In this document: in pieces, positions 25,523 to 38,460 of the stretch
How the letters are laid out: the number at the start of each line of letters is the position of its first letter
Numbering within the stretch: position 1 is the stretch's first letter
Notes under the pieces: model-generated
What the model was told of the DNA's origin: nothing
Seen by the model: only the letters and a program-made list of their open reading frames with translations
The model's database searches: none
Source: Baylisascaris procyonis
Lineage: Eukaryota > Nematoda > Chromadorea > Rhabditida > Ascarididae
Reading direction: 5' to 3'
Length of the DNA: 64,000 nucleotides
NCBI GenBank assembly: GCA_037389465.1
Contig: JAZARR010000170.1
Coordinates: 1,054,001-1,118,000 of the forward strand
Position numbers and translations under genes: made by a program

Positions 25523-27520
25523 TTGGTGGACTAACGTGGAAAGGTGGCCATCTGATTTTAAAGTCCACAAGTGTTGGTGGACTAACGTGGAAAAGTGGCC
25601 ATCTGATTTCAAAGTCCACAGGTGTTGGTGGACTAACGTGGAAAAGTGGCCATCTGATTTTAAAGTCCACAAGTATTGGTGGACTAACGTGGAAAAGTGG
25701 CCATCTGATTTTAAAGTCCACAAGTGTTGGTGGACTAACGTGGAAAAGTGGCCATCTGATTTTAAAGTCCACAAGTGTTGGTGGACTAACGTCGAAAAGT
25801 GGCCATCTGATTTTAAAGTCCACAAGTGTTGGTGGACTAACGTGGAAAAGTGGCCATCTGATTTTAAAGTCCACAAGTGTTGGTGGACTAACGTGGAAAA
25901 GTGGCCATCTGATTTTAAAGTCCACAAGTATTGGTGGACTAACGTGGAAAAATGGCCTTCTGATTTTAAAGTCCACAAGTGTTGGTGGACTAACGTGGAA
26001 AAGTGGCCATCTGATTTTAAAGTCCACAGGTGTTGGTGGACTAACGTGGAAAAATGGCCATCTAATTTTAAAGTCCACAAGTATTGGTGGACTAACGTGG
26101 AAAAATGGCCTTCTGATTTTAAAGTCCACAAGTGTTGGTGGACTAACGTGGAAAAGTGGCCATCTGATTTTAAAGTCCACAGGTGTTGGTGGACTAACGT
26201 GGAAAAGTGGCCATCTGATTTTAAAGTCCACAAGTGTTGGTGGACTAACGTGGAAAAATGGCAATCTGATTTTAAAGTCCACCAGTGTTGTTGGTGGACT
26301 AACGTGGAAAAGTGGCCATCTGATTTTAAAGTCCACAAGTGTTGGTGGACTAACGTGGGAAAGTGGCCATCTGATTTTAAAGTCCACAAGTATTGGTGGA
26401 CTAACGTGGAAAAATGGCCATCTGATTTTAAAGTCCACAAATGTTGGCGGACTAACGTGGAAAAGTGGCCATCTGATTTGAAAGTCCACAAGTGTCGGTG
26501 GACTATCGTGGAAAAGTGGCCATCTGATTTGAAAGTCCACAAGTGTCGGTGGACTATCGTGGAAAAGTGGCCATCTGATTTGAAAGTCCACAAGTGTCGG
26601 TGGACTAACGTGGAAAAATGGCAATCTGATTTTAAAGTCCACCAGTGTTGTTGGTGGACTAACGTGGAAAAGTGGCCATCTGATTTTAAAGTCCACAAGT
26701 GTTGGTGGACTAACGTGGGAAAGTGGCCATCTGATTTTAAAGTCCACAAATGTTGGCGGACTAACGTGGAAAAGTGGCCATCTGATTTTAAAGTCCACAA
26801 GTGTTGGTGGACTAACGTGGAAAAATGGCAATCTGATTTTAAAGTCCACCAGTGTTGTTGGTGGACTAACGTGGAAAAGTGGCCATCTGATTTTAAAGTC
26901 CACAAGTATTGGTGGACTAACGTGGAAAAATGGCCATCTGATTTTAAAGTCCACAAATGTTGGCGGACTAACGTGGAAAAGTGGCCATCTGACTTGAAAG
27001 TCCACAAGTGTCGGTGGACTATCGTGGAAAAGTGGCCATCTGATTTTAAAGTCCACAAGTGTTGGTGGACTAACGTGGAAAAATGGCCATCTGATTTTAA
27101 AGTCCACAAGTATTGGTGGACTAACGTGGAAAAGTGGCCATCTGATTTTAAAGTCCACAAGTGTTGGTGGACTAACGTGGGAAAGTGGCCATCTGATTTT
27201 AAAGTCCACAAGTGTTGGTGGACTAACGTGGAAAAGTGGCCATCTGATTTTAAAGTCCACAAGTATTGGTGGACTAACGTGGAAAAGTGGCCATCTGATT
27301 TTAAAGTCCACAAGTGTTGGTGGACTAACGTGGAAAAGTGGCCATCTGATTTTAAAGTCCACAAGTATTGGTGGACTAACGTGGAAAAATGGCCATCTGA
27401 TTTTAAAGTCCACAAATGTTGGCGGACTAACGTGGAAAAGTGGCCATCTGATTTGAAAGTCCACAAGTGTCGGTGGACTATCGTGGAAAAGTGGCCATCT
27501 GATTTGAAAGTCCACAAGTG
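25523..27520. repeat. 51 bp satellite array, about 39 units
   Basis: The array is 1,998 bp, which equals 39 units of 51 bp plus three 3 bp insertions. Each unit contains gtggactaacgtgg, aaaagtggccatctgatt and aaagtccacaagtgttg. Because 51 is a multiple of three, frames stay open through the whole array: one on the plus strand (repeat WWTNVEKWPSDFKVHKC) and two on the minus strand (including TLVDFKIRWPLFHVSPP). The recurring unit variants mostly change amino acids, so these frames look like a by-product of period rather than genes. The 54 bp variant units lie near 26,246, 26,606 and 26,813 and give local higher-order structure. Confidence 0.95.
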
Positions 27521-30500
27521 TTTCCAACTTGAGCATGATAATAACGAAAATATAAACGCCCTAGCGCACAGAATGCAAAAATATTAAATGTGAAATAAAG
27601 GTGCAGTACAATTAACTCTGAAATATGTTCTTCTCGTTGCAACATCTACTACGTTTTCTTTATCGCTAGCCAAACAGCATGCTAGCCAGTGAAAATATTC
27701 GCTTCAATGGAACGGAAGTAAACTAGCTGTTGCAGAAAACAGTTACCTGTTCCTAGTTTTAGCAATTTCTATTTTATGAGAAATGACGACATCGCCAAGA
27801 ATTCTAATGAAATGAATTGCACTCAATAATGCTACTTCCTTTGAAACATCTCAAAAGAGCCGTCAACTAAGTCTATACCACTTGCTTGCATGGACGACGA
27901 CGACTCAGTTGGCTGCGTGGTTGCTATTGATCTACAAGATGAGCGCTAGCTTCGTAAAGTTAATTAGTTACGCCTCCAGTACATACAACGCGCTTGTTAT
28001 GAACATTCAACTATTCACTTGAATGCAACATGCCTATTAGGCATTTCAAGTCGGCTATTGCGTCGAGTTTATCTAAAGATCTGCGCAGAAAATCTCAAAA
28101 ATAGATATTCATTAGGGCGACATCTGTCCTCTACGCTCATGTCATCAGGAGCTATGGTGGTTTTTGCATATATCCTAATTTCGCAATTTAGATTTTCATG
28201 TCAGAACTATATCACAATTCCATAATTCCGCAAATTTCGAGGTTTCGCCAAATTCCGGTTTCGGTTTTTTTAAAATCCCCTTCAAACATCGCCCCAATAC
28301 GCATCGTCTGACTTTCCAATGGATGCAGTTTTTTAGTTGAAGCCCTTAACCACCAACGATATATTCCAACTAGCGAATAACATTCAATTCATCTACCTTC
28401 TTACTTCCAAAACTTCGGCAATATCCTATATTTCAACTTCGTGGTTTGGGAAGAATTTTATAGCTTGATTATTCATACATATTGAAATTCCTCAAAATAA
28501 AAGAAACTGATAGAGGCAAAGATTACAATAAATTCCTAAAAGTCACGGATAGTGTTAAAAATATCTTAATGAAAGAAAGCACTCTCACAACCGTTGACTT
28601 TAACATCCAGAAATTCACAGTGACTGGAAATACCGTTATAGAGTAAGAGGAATGTGAGTCGCTGCATCTCGTGCGCTCTAGTTGCTCCTTCACCGCCCTC
28701 CCATCTCATATCCTTTTCACATAATTCTTACACTCACCGATGCCGCGTAACGGTGAAACTTTGCACTGTTCCTTCTTCTTGAATTGCAAAGTTTTTGACT
28801 TTTGCAAATCTAACCAAATGCATTGCATCCATTTTGCAAATCTCGCCAAGCGTACTGCATATACTATCAGTGGGCAATCGTAATGGATAAACGCATCAAT
28901 GTTTGAAATGACTCAAATTTCCATCAAAATTCACTTATTTCGCCATCGGTCGCTAATGTACACACTGATTGGCTAATTGTCGTTTTGCTAGCGTTGCGAC
29001 TGCTCGATATGCACTAAGCATTGATGTGAACAACTTTGATGCATCAACATGCAAATTAGTTTATAGGCATTGCCACTGACTTACACCACATAGCTATAAT
29101 GGTTAAAAATGCCTATATGCCAACAATTTTACCTCATTCTACACCATTTATAATGGAAAGAACAGGCACCAACATTATAGGCTGATAAATCTACAGGCAG
29201 GAAACTTGGCAGGTTTGAGATTATGGACTTATTCTATCAGTAACACCACAATCTAAAGATCTAGAAAGCAAAAAAATTCCGGATGTGCAAGATACTTCAG
29301 TAGTTGAGACAAACATGTCCACATGTCATATTCAAAAAATGCTAAGAACTGACGATATAGGAAAAGTCATTGGTGAAAGTATAAAAATGAAAAATGGTTT
29401 ATAATGTACAGTGATACATATACACCTACGCACAGATCACCTTCACTGTAAACCGCTTTGCGAGTTCAATTGCCGAAAGGCATCAAAGTGAATCGAGACA
29501 ACAGCTGTTTTTAAATATTTAAACGACATATCGGGAAAAGCCTAATGAAAAGCAGGTTGAAAAAAGAGAGCTAAATAAAGCGAAACCTATCGAAGCGATG
29601 AAGCTAAAAATCCATAATAACATATACTGGAACGCATTTCCTCATAACTGATGTGGTGCCTAGGAAACCAATATGAAGCAATATGAAACTCATAACCGAA
29701 AGTCTGCGCTTCTAACAAAGAAAACTCCGCTTTGCTCAGAAAGAGCTTGATGTCCGAATGGTGTAAGGTTACCTCATGCTTCTCTGTATTTGTGGAGAAA
29801 TACTTAAATAAAAATATTGGTTGCCCAGGTCGACAGCAGACAGGTGGCGTAGGACGAATGTGGATAGGAAGTTGGAGGAGCGAGGAATGCATCCTTCTAA
29901 TTTTACACCTCAAAGAATCCAGTGTAAGAGTCTCTTCTCGAAATCTGGTCTTCTAAGGAACGAAACCATAGTTCTGCTATTGTTATGTAACCATTCCAAA
30001 CGAAAAATGCGGTCATCCGTCATTACGGACAAAACGTCCTCCTGAATTCTCAAATGAAACTATGCACCCGATGCCCAACGTTCATCATATAGAAATGGCT
30101 GCTGTCGACCAAAGTTGTCTACTTCGCCTTAACTATGGAAAAAAGGTTAGCTGACTGGTGAGTAGAAATTTGTTATGCACTATGAGAGACATACAACGAG
30201 ATCATTAAGTTTAACGAGCGATGTACGCAAAGGTTATATAACAATATCCTTAACAAATAGGGAGTGTTCCGCCTATTTATTTATTTTGACGCAGAGTAGA
30301 CCAAAGCACGTACCTAAGGAGCTCTCTGACACCAGCATCTCCGAAAGGCAGAAAGTCATCAGGGACTCTAGAACGGTAGGGTTTCAGATACAAAATCAGA
30401 AATACGGTCTTATCCCTTGATCACGCACATACAGGTTCTGGTGAGTGTAAACTAATATATAATAGGATCATGGTCACATCGCAATAGTCTACCTCGAAAA

Positions 30501-30941
30501 ATACGAAAATCTGAACGTGTTTTTCTAACGTAGTGCCGCCATTTGCAGCCGCCAAGTGGGGAGTGGTGAAAATTAAGAGCGCTCAAGTTCTTCCGGGGAC
30601 TATCGAACTATTCTTGGTGCCTTCGAAAGGGATTCGGATGACTCAAAATTCTAACGACTTTCATGATTTTCAGGAATATTGTTATGGTTGCACAGCAAAA
30701 AAGTTACGAAGTAGTCATCAAATACTGCGGCTTCGTTACGATGCTCGATCTCGAGCTACAGGCTATAAGCGTCTATCACCACGGTATTGTGGTGGTCACT
30801 CGCGAAGCAAAGTTATCGGCACAATGGAGCAAGAGTTCACACATCTAGCAGCAAAGTAGCATCAAAAAGGCCGTAGTCCAAAGATTTTTAAAGCTATATT
30901 TCATATTCGCTGTCCCAAGAAGCGGTAGGTTTTGATCGGTA
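27521..30941. repeat. Source of the partial duplication seen at 63,166-64,000
   Basis: Three segments of this stretch recur in order at the right end of the window: 27,521-27,905, 29,625-29,760 and 30,636-30,941. The parts between them are missing there. Apart from the exon at 30,674-30,859 I see no gene here. Short open frames near 28,019 and 29,587-30,045 have no recognisable motif. Confidence 0.85.
30674..30859 (+). pseudogene. Unidentified exon, frameshifted (first copy)
   Basis: A nematode-like acceptor GATTTTCAG precedes an open stretch reading NIVMVAQQKSYEVVIKYCGF then VTMLDLELQAISVYHHG and REAKLSAQWSKSSHI before a stop. The remaining bases continue in a second frame as EQEFTHLAAK. 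The first frame has an alternating hydrophobic pattern typical of a folded protein, but I do not recognise the family. The second copy at 63,728-63,920 has a stop in the first frame and a 7 bp insertion near its start. A chance frame on either strand is possible; the acceptor and the composition argue mildly for a decayed exon. Confidence 0.35.
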
Positions 30942-31237
30942 ATGGCGTTTGACTTTAGAGCCGCTGATTTCAAAATCACTCCAAAACATCTCATTGCTTC
31001 TTCCTCGAGTATACGACAATACAGAACTGTCGTGCTGCCTCTTTCATCAAAAATAGCCTAACATTGTTTCCTGTTTTTTATATGCCCGCCCATTTTGAGG
31101 AACAAGTGAGATTTCCTCCTCGACTAACGAACTGAACAAATTTCGCATTCAGGATCCTTCAAAAAGTCAAAGGTCCTAAGCAAATGTCCAGCTTGATGCT
31201 CAAAAGCGCTAAAAATTGAAGTCCAGATTAATTTCAG

Positions 31238-31505
31238 GTCTATGGCGCTCCCACTACAAGGGAATTCGTCGCTCGAGAAAAAATGCGACGTCAGCTTTTA
31301 GAAACCCCTAATGAGGTTCGAGACCGCTCAGATGATTTCGAAGCGCTTAACAAATTTTTTTAAAGGACCAACAGTATTTGCCAGGCGCAATGCGAACTAT
31401 AAAGACAGCGCTATACATACAAAAAAAATCCAAGTTATTGAATTTCGAAAGTTCGCAACGAAATCATACCTGAATAACGAAGCGCCGGTTGATAAAAGAA
31501 AATGA
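31238..31505 (+). pseudogene. Unidentified exon broken at a T7 run
   Basis: Acceptor TTAATTTCAG is followed by 41 open codons starting VYGAPTTREFVAREKMRRQL and continuing with NEVRDRSDDFEALNKFF, ending at TAA. The stop is formed inside ttttttt at 31,355-31,361. One base less there would join the frame to a second open stretch (GPTVFARRNANYKDSAI, then EFRKFATKSYLNNEAPVDK) ending at 31,505. The composition on both sides of the run is consistently protein-like, so this is best read as one exon with a homopolymer frameshift or sequencing error. It probably belongs with the exon at 30,674. Function unknown. Confidence 0.45.
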
Positions 31506-31675
31506 TCAAAGGACGGAAACTCCGGTAATTCCACAACCGGGATGCTCCTTTGCCTGAACCCGACGTGCACGCTCAACGGTACGTTTATTAACATTAACGC
31601 GTGACCTTCACGCTGCAAACAACTCTAAGCACTAGCGTGAGAATTTCTGACAAAGCTAACGCGTCGTTCGTTGCA

Positions 31676-31676
<1 letters not shown>

Positions 31677-31747
<71 letters not shown>
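31677..31747. repeat. AT dinucleotide microsatellite
   Basis: An uninterrupted run of alternating a and t of about 70 bp, flanked by gcatgc on the left and agatgcat on the right. Confidence 0.98.
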
Positions 31748-31749
<2 letters not shown>

Positions 31750-33692
31750 TGCATATCAATGCCATAAAATGAAGAACACAACAACAACTGCAGTGAGTAT
31801 TCCTACGATGGCGAACTGAATTTTACTTACAGAATAAATTGGTTGATGCAAATTTCATTGCACATTTAATTTTCTACAACTTACGAAGAATACGAAACAT
31901 CGTAGCTTGCTTCACATTCAAACAATTATGCAAATGAGCAAAGGTAAGCCTATGCATGCATGAATATGCCGCAATTATCGTTCCAGTATTATGAGAAAAA
32001 TGATAACTCAAGAAACGGTGAACGAAATGTGAGAATAAGATTTATAGTCGACCACTTTCTACTATAAATCATTTTTTCAGTCTTAAGTAAACTCGAACAT
32101 GGAAATCGACGCTTCTCCTACGGTAGTAGAGGGCAGAAACGAGACCAAGCACAAGCTTTCTTTTAGATCCAGAAGAGGAGGGGGGGGGAGGAAAATCCAC
32201 TACTCCCACCCAAACCCCCTTTCGTTCCTTTAACAATTGGTTAGTACTATTCCATTAAGATGACGGCATCAAGTAAAAGGGAGCAAATGTTAGGGATTTG
32301 AAGCAGTGGAGGTCTAAAAAAAGTATTGAAAATGAATGAAAAGCACCTAAGAAAACCAATTTTGATTTTAACACAGTGAACAAAAGCGATCACTAAAGTA
32401 ATCACAAAAGTAAACAAAGCGATCACTAAAGTAATCACTAAAAGATTCTAACGAAGAAATGCTAATATAAGAATACCGTAATAGAAATGTTATAACTAAC
32501 ACATAGACATCATGCGACAATATAAAAATGTAAAAATAACGCAAGTAAATCCTAATCTAAGATGTTCTATTTACAGAATACGTAAAGAGCAACACCGCAT
32601 CACCATTGCTAATGTAGTATTGGGTACGTAATACGTATGTAACCTGCATCTGTAGTGAATCTAAACAAAATAAATTTAGCAATACTCTGAAAGCGATCGC
32701 TACTGAACATCTGTAAATCATCAACCTATCCACAGCAAAGAGCAAAGAAAACGTGAAATCTTGGCATATTTATAATCCCTAACGAACAAGGTGAGATCAC
32801 CTATATCAGGACTGGCATTTAATCCCAAGCGCATAAACCCATGTAGAGCTTTTGGATGTTGGTTTAACATAATAAACGTTTTTCTGTAGTTACAGAAATA
32901 CCTGCCAATTACTTTATCTTAAAGAGTCATCTGAATCCTAGGGACTTTATGAGCAATTTTAACCAACTCACCTTTGATGGCACTGCTATAATTAATATTC
33001 TGGCACCCAACTCAAAGGAATTGCGTTTTTGCAGTTAGACGCTACCCTTTTAAACAGCACACAGAATTCGTAACATTAATAGGTACGATGTCTGTCTGCG
33101 TAAGTCATCACCATTTGCCTTGGAACTACTCAAATCCCATACTGACAGTTACAAGGAAAACCACGAATTTCGTTTTCACATATCCTTTGAGACTCTTTTT
33201 CTATTTCAAGATACAATACATTGCATGGAATGAAAACAAAAATCATAAACAAATTATTCAAAAAAGTCAACAAATAAATCAAAAATTATCAATAAAAAGC
33301 ACTAATTAATCAATTAATACACGCTAAACAATTGCCTTATCAATTTCAATATAAAAATCAAAATATTTAAATCAAACAATAATAATTAAATACATCGAAT
33401 GAAGAAGTCACCAAATTACACATGTAAAGCGATAAACGGAAGCGCGGCTTCGACCAACATTTCCGATCTAATAATAATAATACTCAAATGTAAACATAAA
33501 ATTTTATTTCATCAAAGAAAGATTTCTACAAAATTTCCAATTTTCTCCTTAGAAGAGCTCATGAACTTCACTGCTAGAAGTAAATCTACAAAAATTATTA
33601 CACAACGAGCTGAAATTATAATCAAAACCTAGTTCACTTTGTTACGATCATTGGACTACTTACTGTCGCGAGAGCAGATTCAAAGCTGTTTT
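31748..33692. other. No gene recognised
   Basis: AT-rich single-copy DNA up to the left edge of copy B. A G-run (gaggagggggggggagg) lies near 32,175. Small related repeats 'gcgatcactaaagtaatcac' occur at about 32,388 and 32,418. Confidence 0.5.
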
Positions 33693-33959
33693 TTTGGGTT
33701 TTTTCTGCATAACTCTTTCGAGATTGAACCCACCCGCACAAAGTTATGCAGAAAATTATCCAAGTATCCCGAAAAAACCGAAAATTGTTCAGGAAAAGCA
33801 TTCGGAAGAAAACGAAACTTACCAACTTATCAACCCACGACCCTTTATCAACTAATCGTTACCCACACCCGTTCCCTAACTACTCGTTACCCTTATCCCT
33901 TTACTAGCTAATCGATACCCACACACCTTGACTAACTAATCGATACCCTACCCATTTAC

Positions 33960-34332
33960 TAAGACCAGTGCTAATTCTGATATGATGAAATGTTCTGGTT
34001 GCAACAAATACTAACTGACAGACGAGTCCATACTGGGGCCTTCCTTCGTACAAAACCTAGAAGGGCTGCCTTGTCGATGGTCTTTTAGCGGCCCCGAATC
34101 GAACAGGCCCATTCTAAAATTTGTGTCTATTTCTATTTCGATTTGAAGCAAGCAACAATGCATTTAAAGAAGAAGAATATGAACAGCAAAAAACAAAACG
34201 TTATAAAAAAATTCGAAAAAATTTGGAGGGAGCAGCAAAATGTAGAAAAATATAGCATCTGATTTATAAGGTAAGAACCATCTCTTATAAGTGGTTAATA
34301 TTTTTTTACCATGTAATCGTTTTTTACTATCC
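33960..34332. repeat. ~360 bp spacer, copy S3 (block B)
   Basis: Equivalent of 268-640 with only a few changes. Confidence 0.85.
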
Positions 34333-36821
34333 AAGCATTATCCTTATAACTTTACTAACTAATCCAAGCCCACACACGGTTACTAATAAATCAATACCCA
34401 CACCCCTTTAGTAGCTAACCCAAAACCATTTGCTGTCTAAATGTTAATGACACCGCTTTACTAACTAATCTTTATATACGCTCCTTTACTGACAAATCGA
34501 TCCCCATACCCCCTACTATTAGTCAGTAAACTTACCCCGTTACTAGTTAATCGTTACCCACACCCCTCTATCAACTAATCGATACGCTTACCTTTTTACT
34601 AACTACTCGCTACTCTTACCCCTTTACAAACTAATCGTTGCCCACACACCTTTACTATCTAATCGATACCCACACCCCTTTAGTAACTAATCGTCACCCA
34701 CAACCATTTAATATCTAATCGCTACCCACACCCCTTTACTTACTACTCGTTTCCCTTACCCTTTTAATAGCTAATCGCTACCTCTATCACTTTACTAACT
34801 AATCGACATTAATAGTTAGTAATAACTATTGAATACCCACATCCTTTTAATAACACCCATTACAGTTACCCCTTTACTGACTAAAAGACATCCAGAGACT
34901 GTTGCTAACTAATCGATACCCCTACCCTTTTAACAACTAATCTTCAAACACACCCCTTTACTAACTAATCGATATCCGTACCCGTATACTACCTAACCGT
35001 TACCAAAGCCCGCTTACTAGCAAATCAATGCCCTTACCATTTTACTACCTGTTCGTTACCCTTACCTCTTCACTAGCTAATCGTTTCCCCCACCGCTTTA
35101 CTAACTAATCGTTACACACCACCATTTACTACCCAATCGTTACCCACACCCCTTTACCAACTACTTTTACCCACAAACCTTCACTAACTACTCGTTACTC
35201 TTACCGTTTTGCTAAGTAATCCATACCCACGCACCTCGCTAACAAATCAATGCCCACACCCTTATAGCAACTAATCGTTACCCACAACCATTTACTAACT
35301 AACGTTTAAATACACTCCTTTACTAACAAATCGATACGCACACTCCTTACTAGTTAGTCGATGAATATATCGCTTTAATAATTAATCGTTACCCACACCC
35401 GTTCCCTAACTACTCGTTACCCTTATCCCTTTACTAAGTAATCAAAACCCGCACACCTTTACTAACTAATCGATAATCCTTTCACTATCTAATCGACACC
35501 CACACCCCTCTAGTAACTAGTCTTTATCCTTACCCCTTTACTAACTATTGTTACTCATACCCCTCTATCAACTAATCGATACCCTTACCTTTCTACTAAC
35601 TATTCGTTACTCTTACCCCTTTAGTAACTAATCGTCACCCATAACCATTTACCATGTAATCGTTACCCACACCCCCCTACTTACTACTCGTTTCCCTTAC
35701 CCTTTTAATAGCTAATCGTTACCTCTACCACTTTATTAACTAATCGACATCGAATAGTTAGTAATAACTATTGGATACTCACATCCCCTTAATAACCACC
35801 CGTTACAATTACCCCTTTACTGACTAAACGATATCCACAGACCTTTGCCAACTAATCTTTAAACACACCCCTTTACTAACTAATCGATATCCCTAGCCGT
35901 CTACTACCTAACCGTTACCAACACCCCTTTACCAGCGAATCGATGCCCTTACCTTTTTACTAACTATCCGTTACCCTTACCCCTTTACTAGCTAATCGTT
36001 TCCCACACCTCTTTACTAACCAATCGTTACACACCACCATTTACTACCTAATCGTTACCCATACCCTTTTACTAAATACTCTTACCCACACCCCTTCACT
36101 AACTACTCCTTACCCTTACCGCTTTGCCAACTAATCAATACCCACGCACCTTGCTAACAAATCAATGCCCACACCCCTATGATTACTAATCGTTATCCAC
36201 AACCATTTTCTACCTAATCGTTACACACACCCCTTACTAAGTGCTCGTTACCCTTACACCTTCACTACCTATTCGTTACTTACACCCCTTTAGTAATTAA
36301 TCGTTACCCACAACCATTTACTATCCAATCGTTACCCTCACCCCTTTACTAACTATTTGTTACCCACCACCATTTGCTATTTAATCGTTACCCAAAACCC
36401 CTTACTAACTATTCATCGCCCACCACCATTCACTACCTAATCATTCCCCACACCCCTTTACCAACTAACCCTTACCTATAGCGTTTTAATAACTAATCAT
36501 AACCAAAACAATTCACTAACTACTCGTTACTCTTGCGCTTTGCTAACCAATGGATACCCACACACATTTATAACAAATCAATACCCACCCCCCCCCAGTA
36601 ACTAATCGTTACCCACAACCATTTACTATCTAATCTTTGCCCATATCCTTTCCTATCTATTCGTTACCCACCAACATTTACTGCCTAATCGTTACCCACA
36701 CCCATTTATCAACTAATCGTTACCCACATCCGTTCACTAGTTACATGTCACCCTTACCCTTTACCGACTAATCGATACCCACACACCTTTACTTACTAAT
36801 CGATACCCTTACCCCTCTACA

Positions 36822-37178
36822 AAGCCCCATGCTAAGTCCGATATGATGAAATGTTTTGAGTGCGATAAATACTAACCGATATCCAGTCATCGATACTGGG
36901 CCCATCTTCGTACGAAAGGAGGAAACGCTGCTTTGTCCATGGTCCTTGAGCGGCCCCGTTCGAACACGCCGATTCTAAAATTTGTATCCATTTTTACTTC
37001 GATTTGAAGTAAGAAACAATTCATTTAAGAAAGAAGAATATTAACAGCAAAAAACGAAAGCGTATCAATTCAAAAAAAAGAGATTTTGCGTGAGCAGTAA
37101 AATGTAGAATAATATATTATCTGAATTATAATGTAATAGCCATCTCTTAGAATGTTTTTTTACTATGCAATCCTCTTT
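36822..37178. repeat. ~360 bp spacer, copy S4 (block B)
   Basis: Equivalent of 3,384-3,740 with only a few changes. Confidence 0.85.
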
Positions 37179-37446
37179 TTTACTATCCAATCATTACCCT
37201 TACCTCTTTACTAACCAATCGATACCCACATCCCTTTCCTAACTATTCAATACCCAACCCCGTTTAGTAACTAATCGTTATCCACAACCATTAACCATTT
37301 AATCACTACTCACACCGCTTTATTAACTAATCGTTACCTTTACCTCTTTACTAACTAATTGATACCCACACCCGTTTAGTAACTATTCGCAACCCACACT
37401 CCTTTACTAACGGATATTTACCGACAACCATTTGCTATCTTGTCGA

Positions 37447-37481
37447 TACGCTCTCTTCCAAACGGGGCACTTGTGACTTCA
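37447..37481 (-). pseudogene. Truncated exon start of the coiled-coil gene (copy B)
   Basis: Same remnant as 4,010-4,043: a TTTAG acceptor followed by about 11 codons, cut off by the minisatellite. Confidence 0.5.
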
Positions 37482-38299
37482 CTAAATAGTCAGCAAACCG
37501 ATTTAGCCTTCTGGACGTGTTAAGCCACGCTTGAACAGGAAGCATGAATTGGGTCACCTGAGGGAGCAGGCATCACACATTCTGAGATGGTGAACAGACG
37601 CAACATACTGCAAAAAAATAGTCGGGCAACTTCCGAGGTAAAAGAAAAGTATTCTCCTACCGGACCAATGACATAAGCTCGTGGACTCAAGCCAGATTAA
37701 ATTCTAAGCAAAACGAAACCTGGGTCTCCACTTCAACACAACTTGATCGCGTAATAAACTCAACATGAATAAAGTGCAAGAGTTCCAATGAAATGTAGAA
37801 TTAAGGATATCGGCAGCCTGACCACACAAGAATTTTGCCAGAACAGTACTCTTGCTGCATTCTGCATTGTTTTATGAGGCTAATGGGAGGGTCTGCCACT
37901 AATCCGGAAAGTTGCTTACTGCAGTAGCTAAAGTTAACAGTTATAAAGGTTAATGCATGAACGGTTGGACGGTGGGGGCTTTTGATTCCGGTCCACTACG
38001 TTCACTGACTTTTTAAATATATGGAAAACAATAGCCGTATGAAACAAACTGAACTAACCTCGAAGCCACCATTCGACCACTGGGTTGCACCCCACTGACA
38101 GCGCTATAAATATGCCCTGAAAATTTTGTAGTACTTCAGTTCACAATAATTTATGCACATAATAAAGAACCAGACCATTGTCATACAATCACATTAAAAC
38201 ATAACAGACCAAGAATAAGAGAATGAATGCCATGTGAAATCCTTAAATATGTGATATCTCTATATCTAAATATGCGGCACTGAATAAACGCCAACTTAC

Positions 38300-38460
38300 A
38301 CTCTCTGATCTTGATGTGTTCGTTCGCTGACAGTCTTGTTCAGTGAGTCCGCTCTCTCGTTGGCGCCATTCAGCTGCGTCTTCAGCGATTCACTTGATGC
38401 CTCACTTCTTTTCAGGTCCACCTGCGCCGTGTGGCAGTCTGTCTTCCTTGGCTGAACTTC
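38300..38460 (-). CDS. Coiled-coil protein exon, rootletin-like (copy B)
   Basis: This 161 bp exon is the counterpart of 4,861-5,021, with the same acceptor and the same GTAAGTT donor. It is open for 53 codons and begins EVQPRKTDCH. The difference from copy A is one replacement and one silent change. The rod-like E, K, Q, A and L composition is unchanged. Neighbouring fragments on the same strand are shared with copy A and share its frameshifts, so those breaks predate the duplication. Confidence 0.6.

Larger units (their letters stand above)
33830..37447. repeat. Degenerate ~28 bp minisatellite, block B
   Basis: Same array as 122-4,010 with the same two spacers. At about 35,378 copy B reads taatcgttacccacacccg ttccctaactactcgttacc, identical to its own first units near 33,855. 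Copy A has a diverged version there, which suggests exchange between units. Confidence 0.9.

Noticed and set aside
25523..27520. CRISPR array
   Set aside because: Units are contiguous, with no unique spacers between constant repeats, and the setting is eukaryotic.
25503..27587. Long tryptophan-rich protein of about 690 residues over the satellite
   Set aside because: The frame is open only because the unit length is a multiple of three. Equally long frames exist on the other strand and variants are mostly replacements, so it is not listed as a gene.
31601..31819. Frame through the AT repeat coding Y-I repeats
   Set aside because: It is produced by the dinucleotide microsatellite and nothing else supports it.
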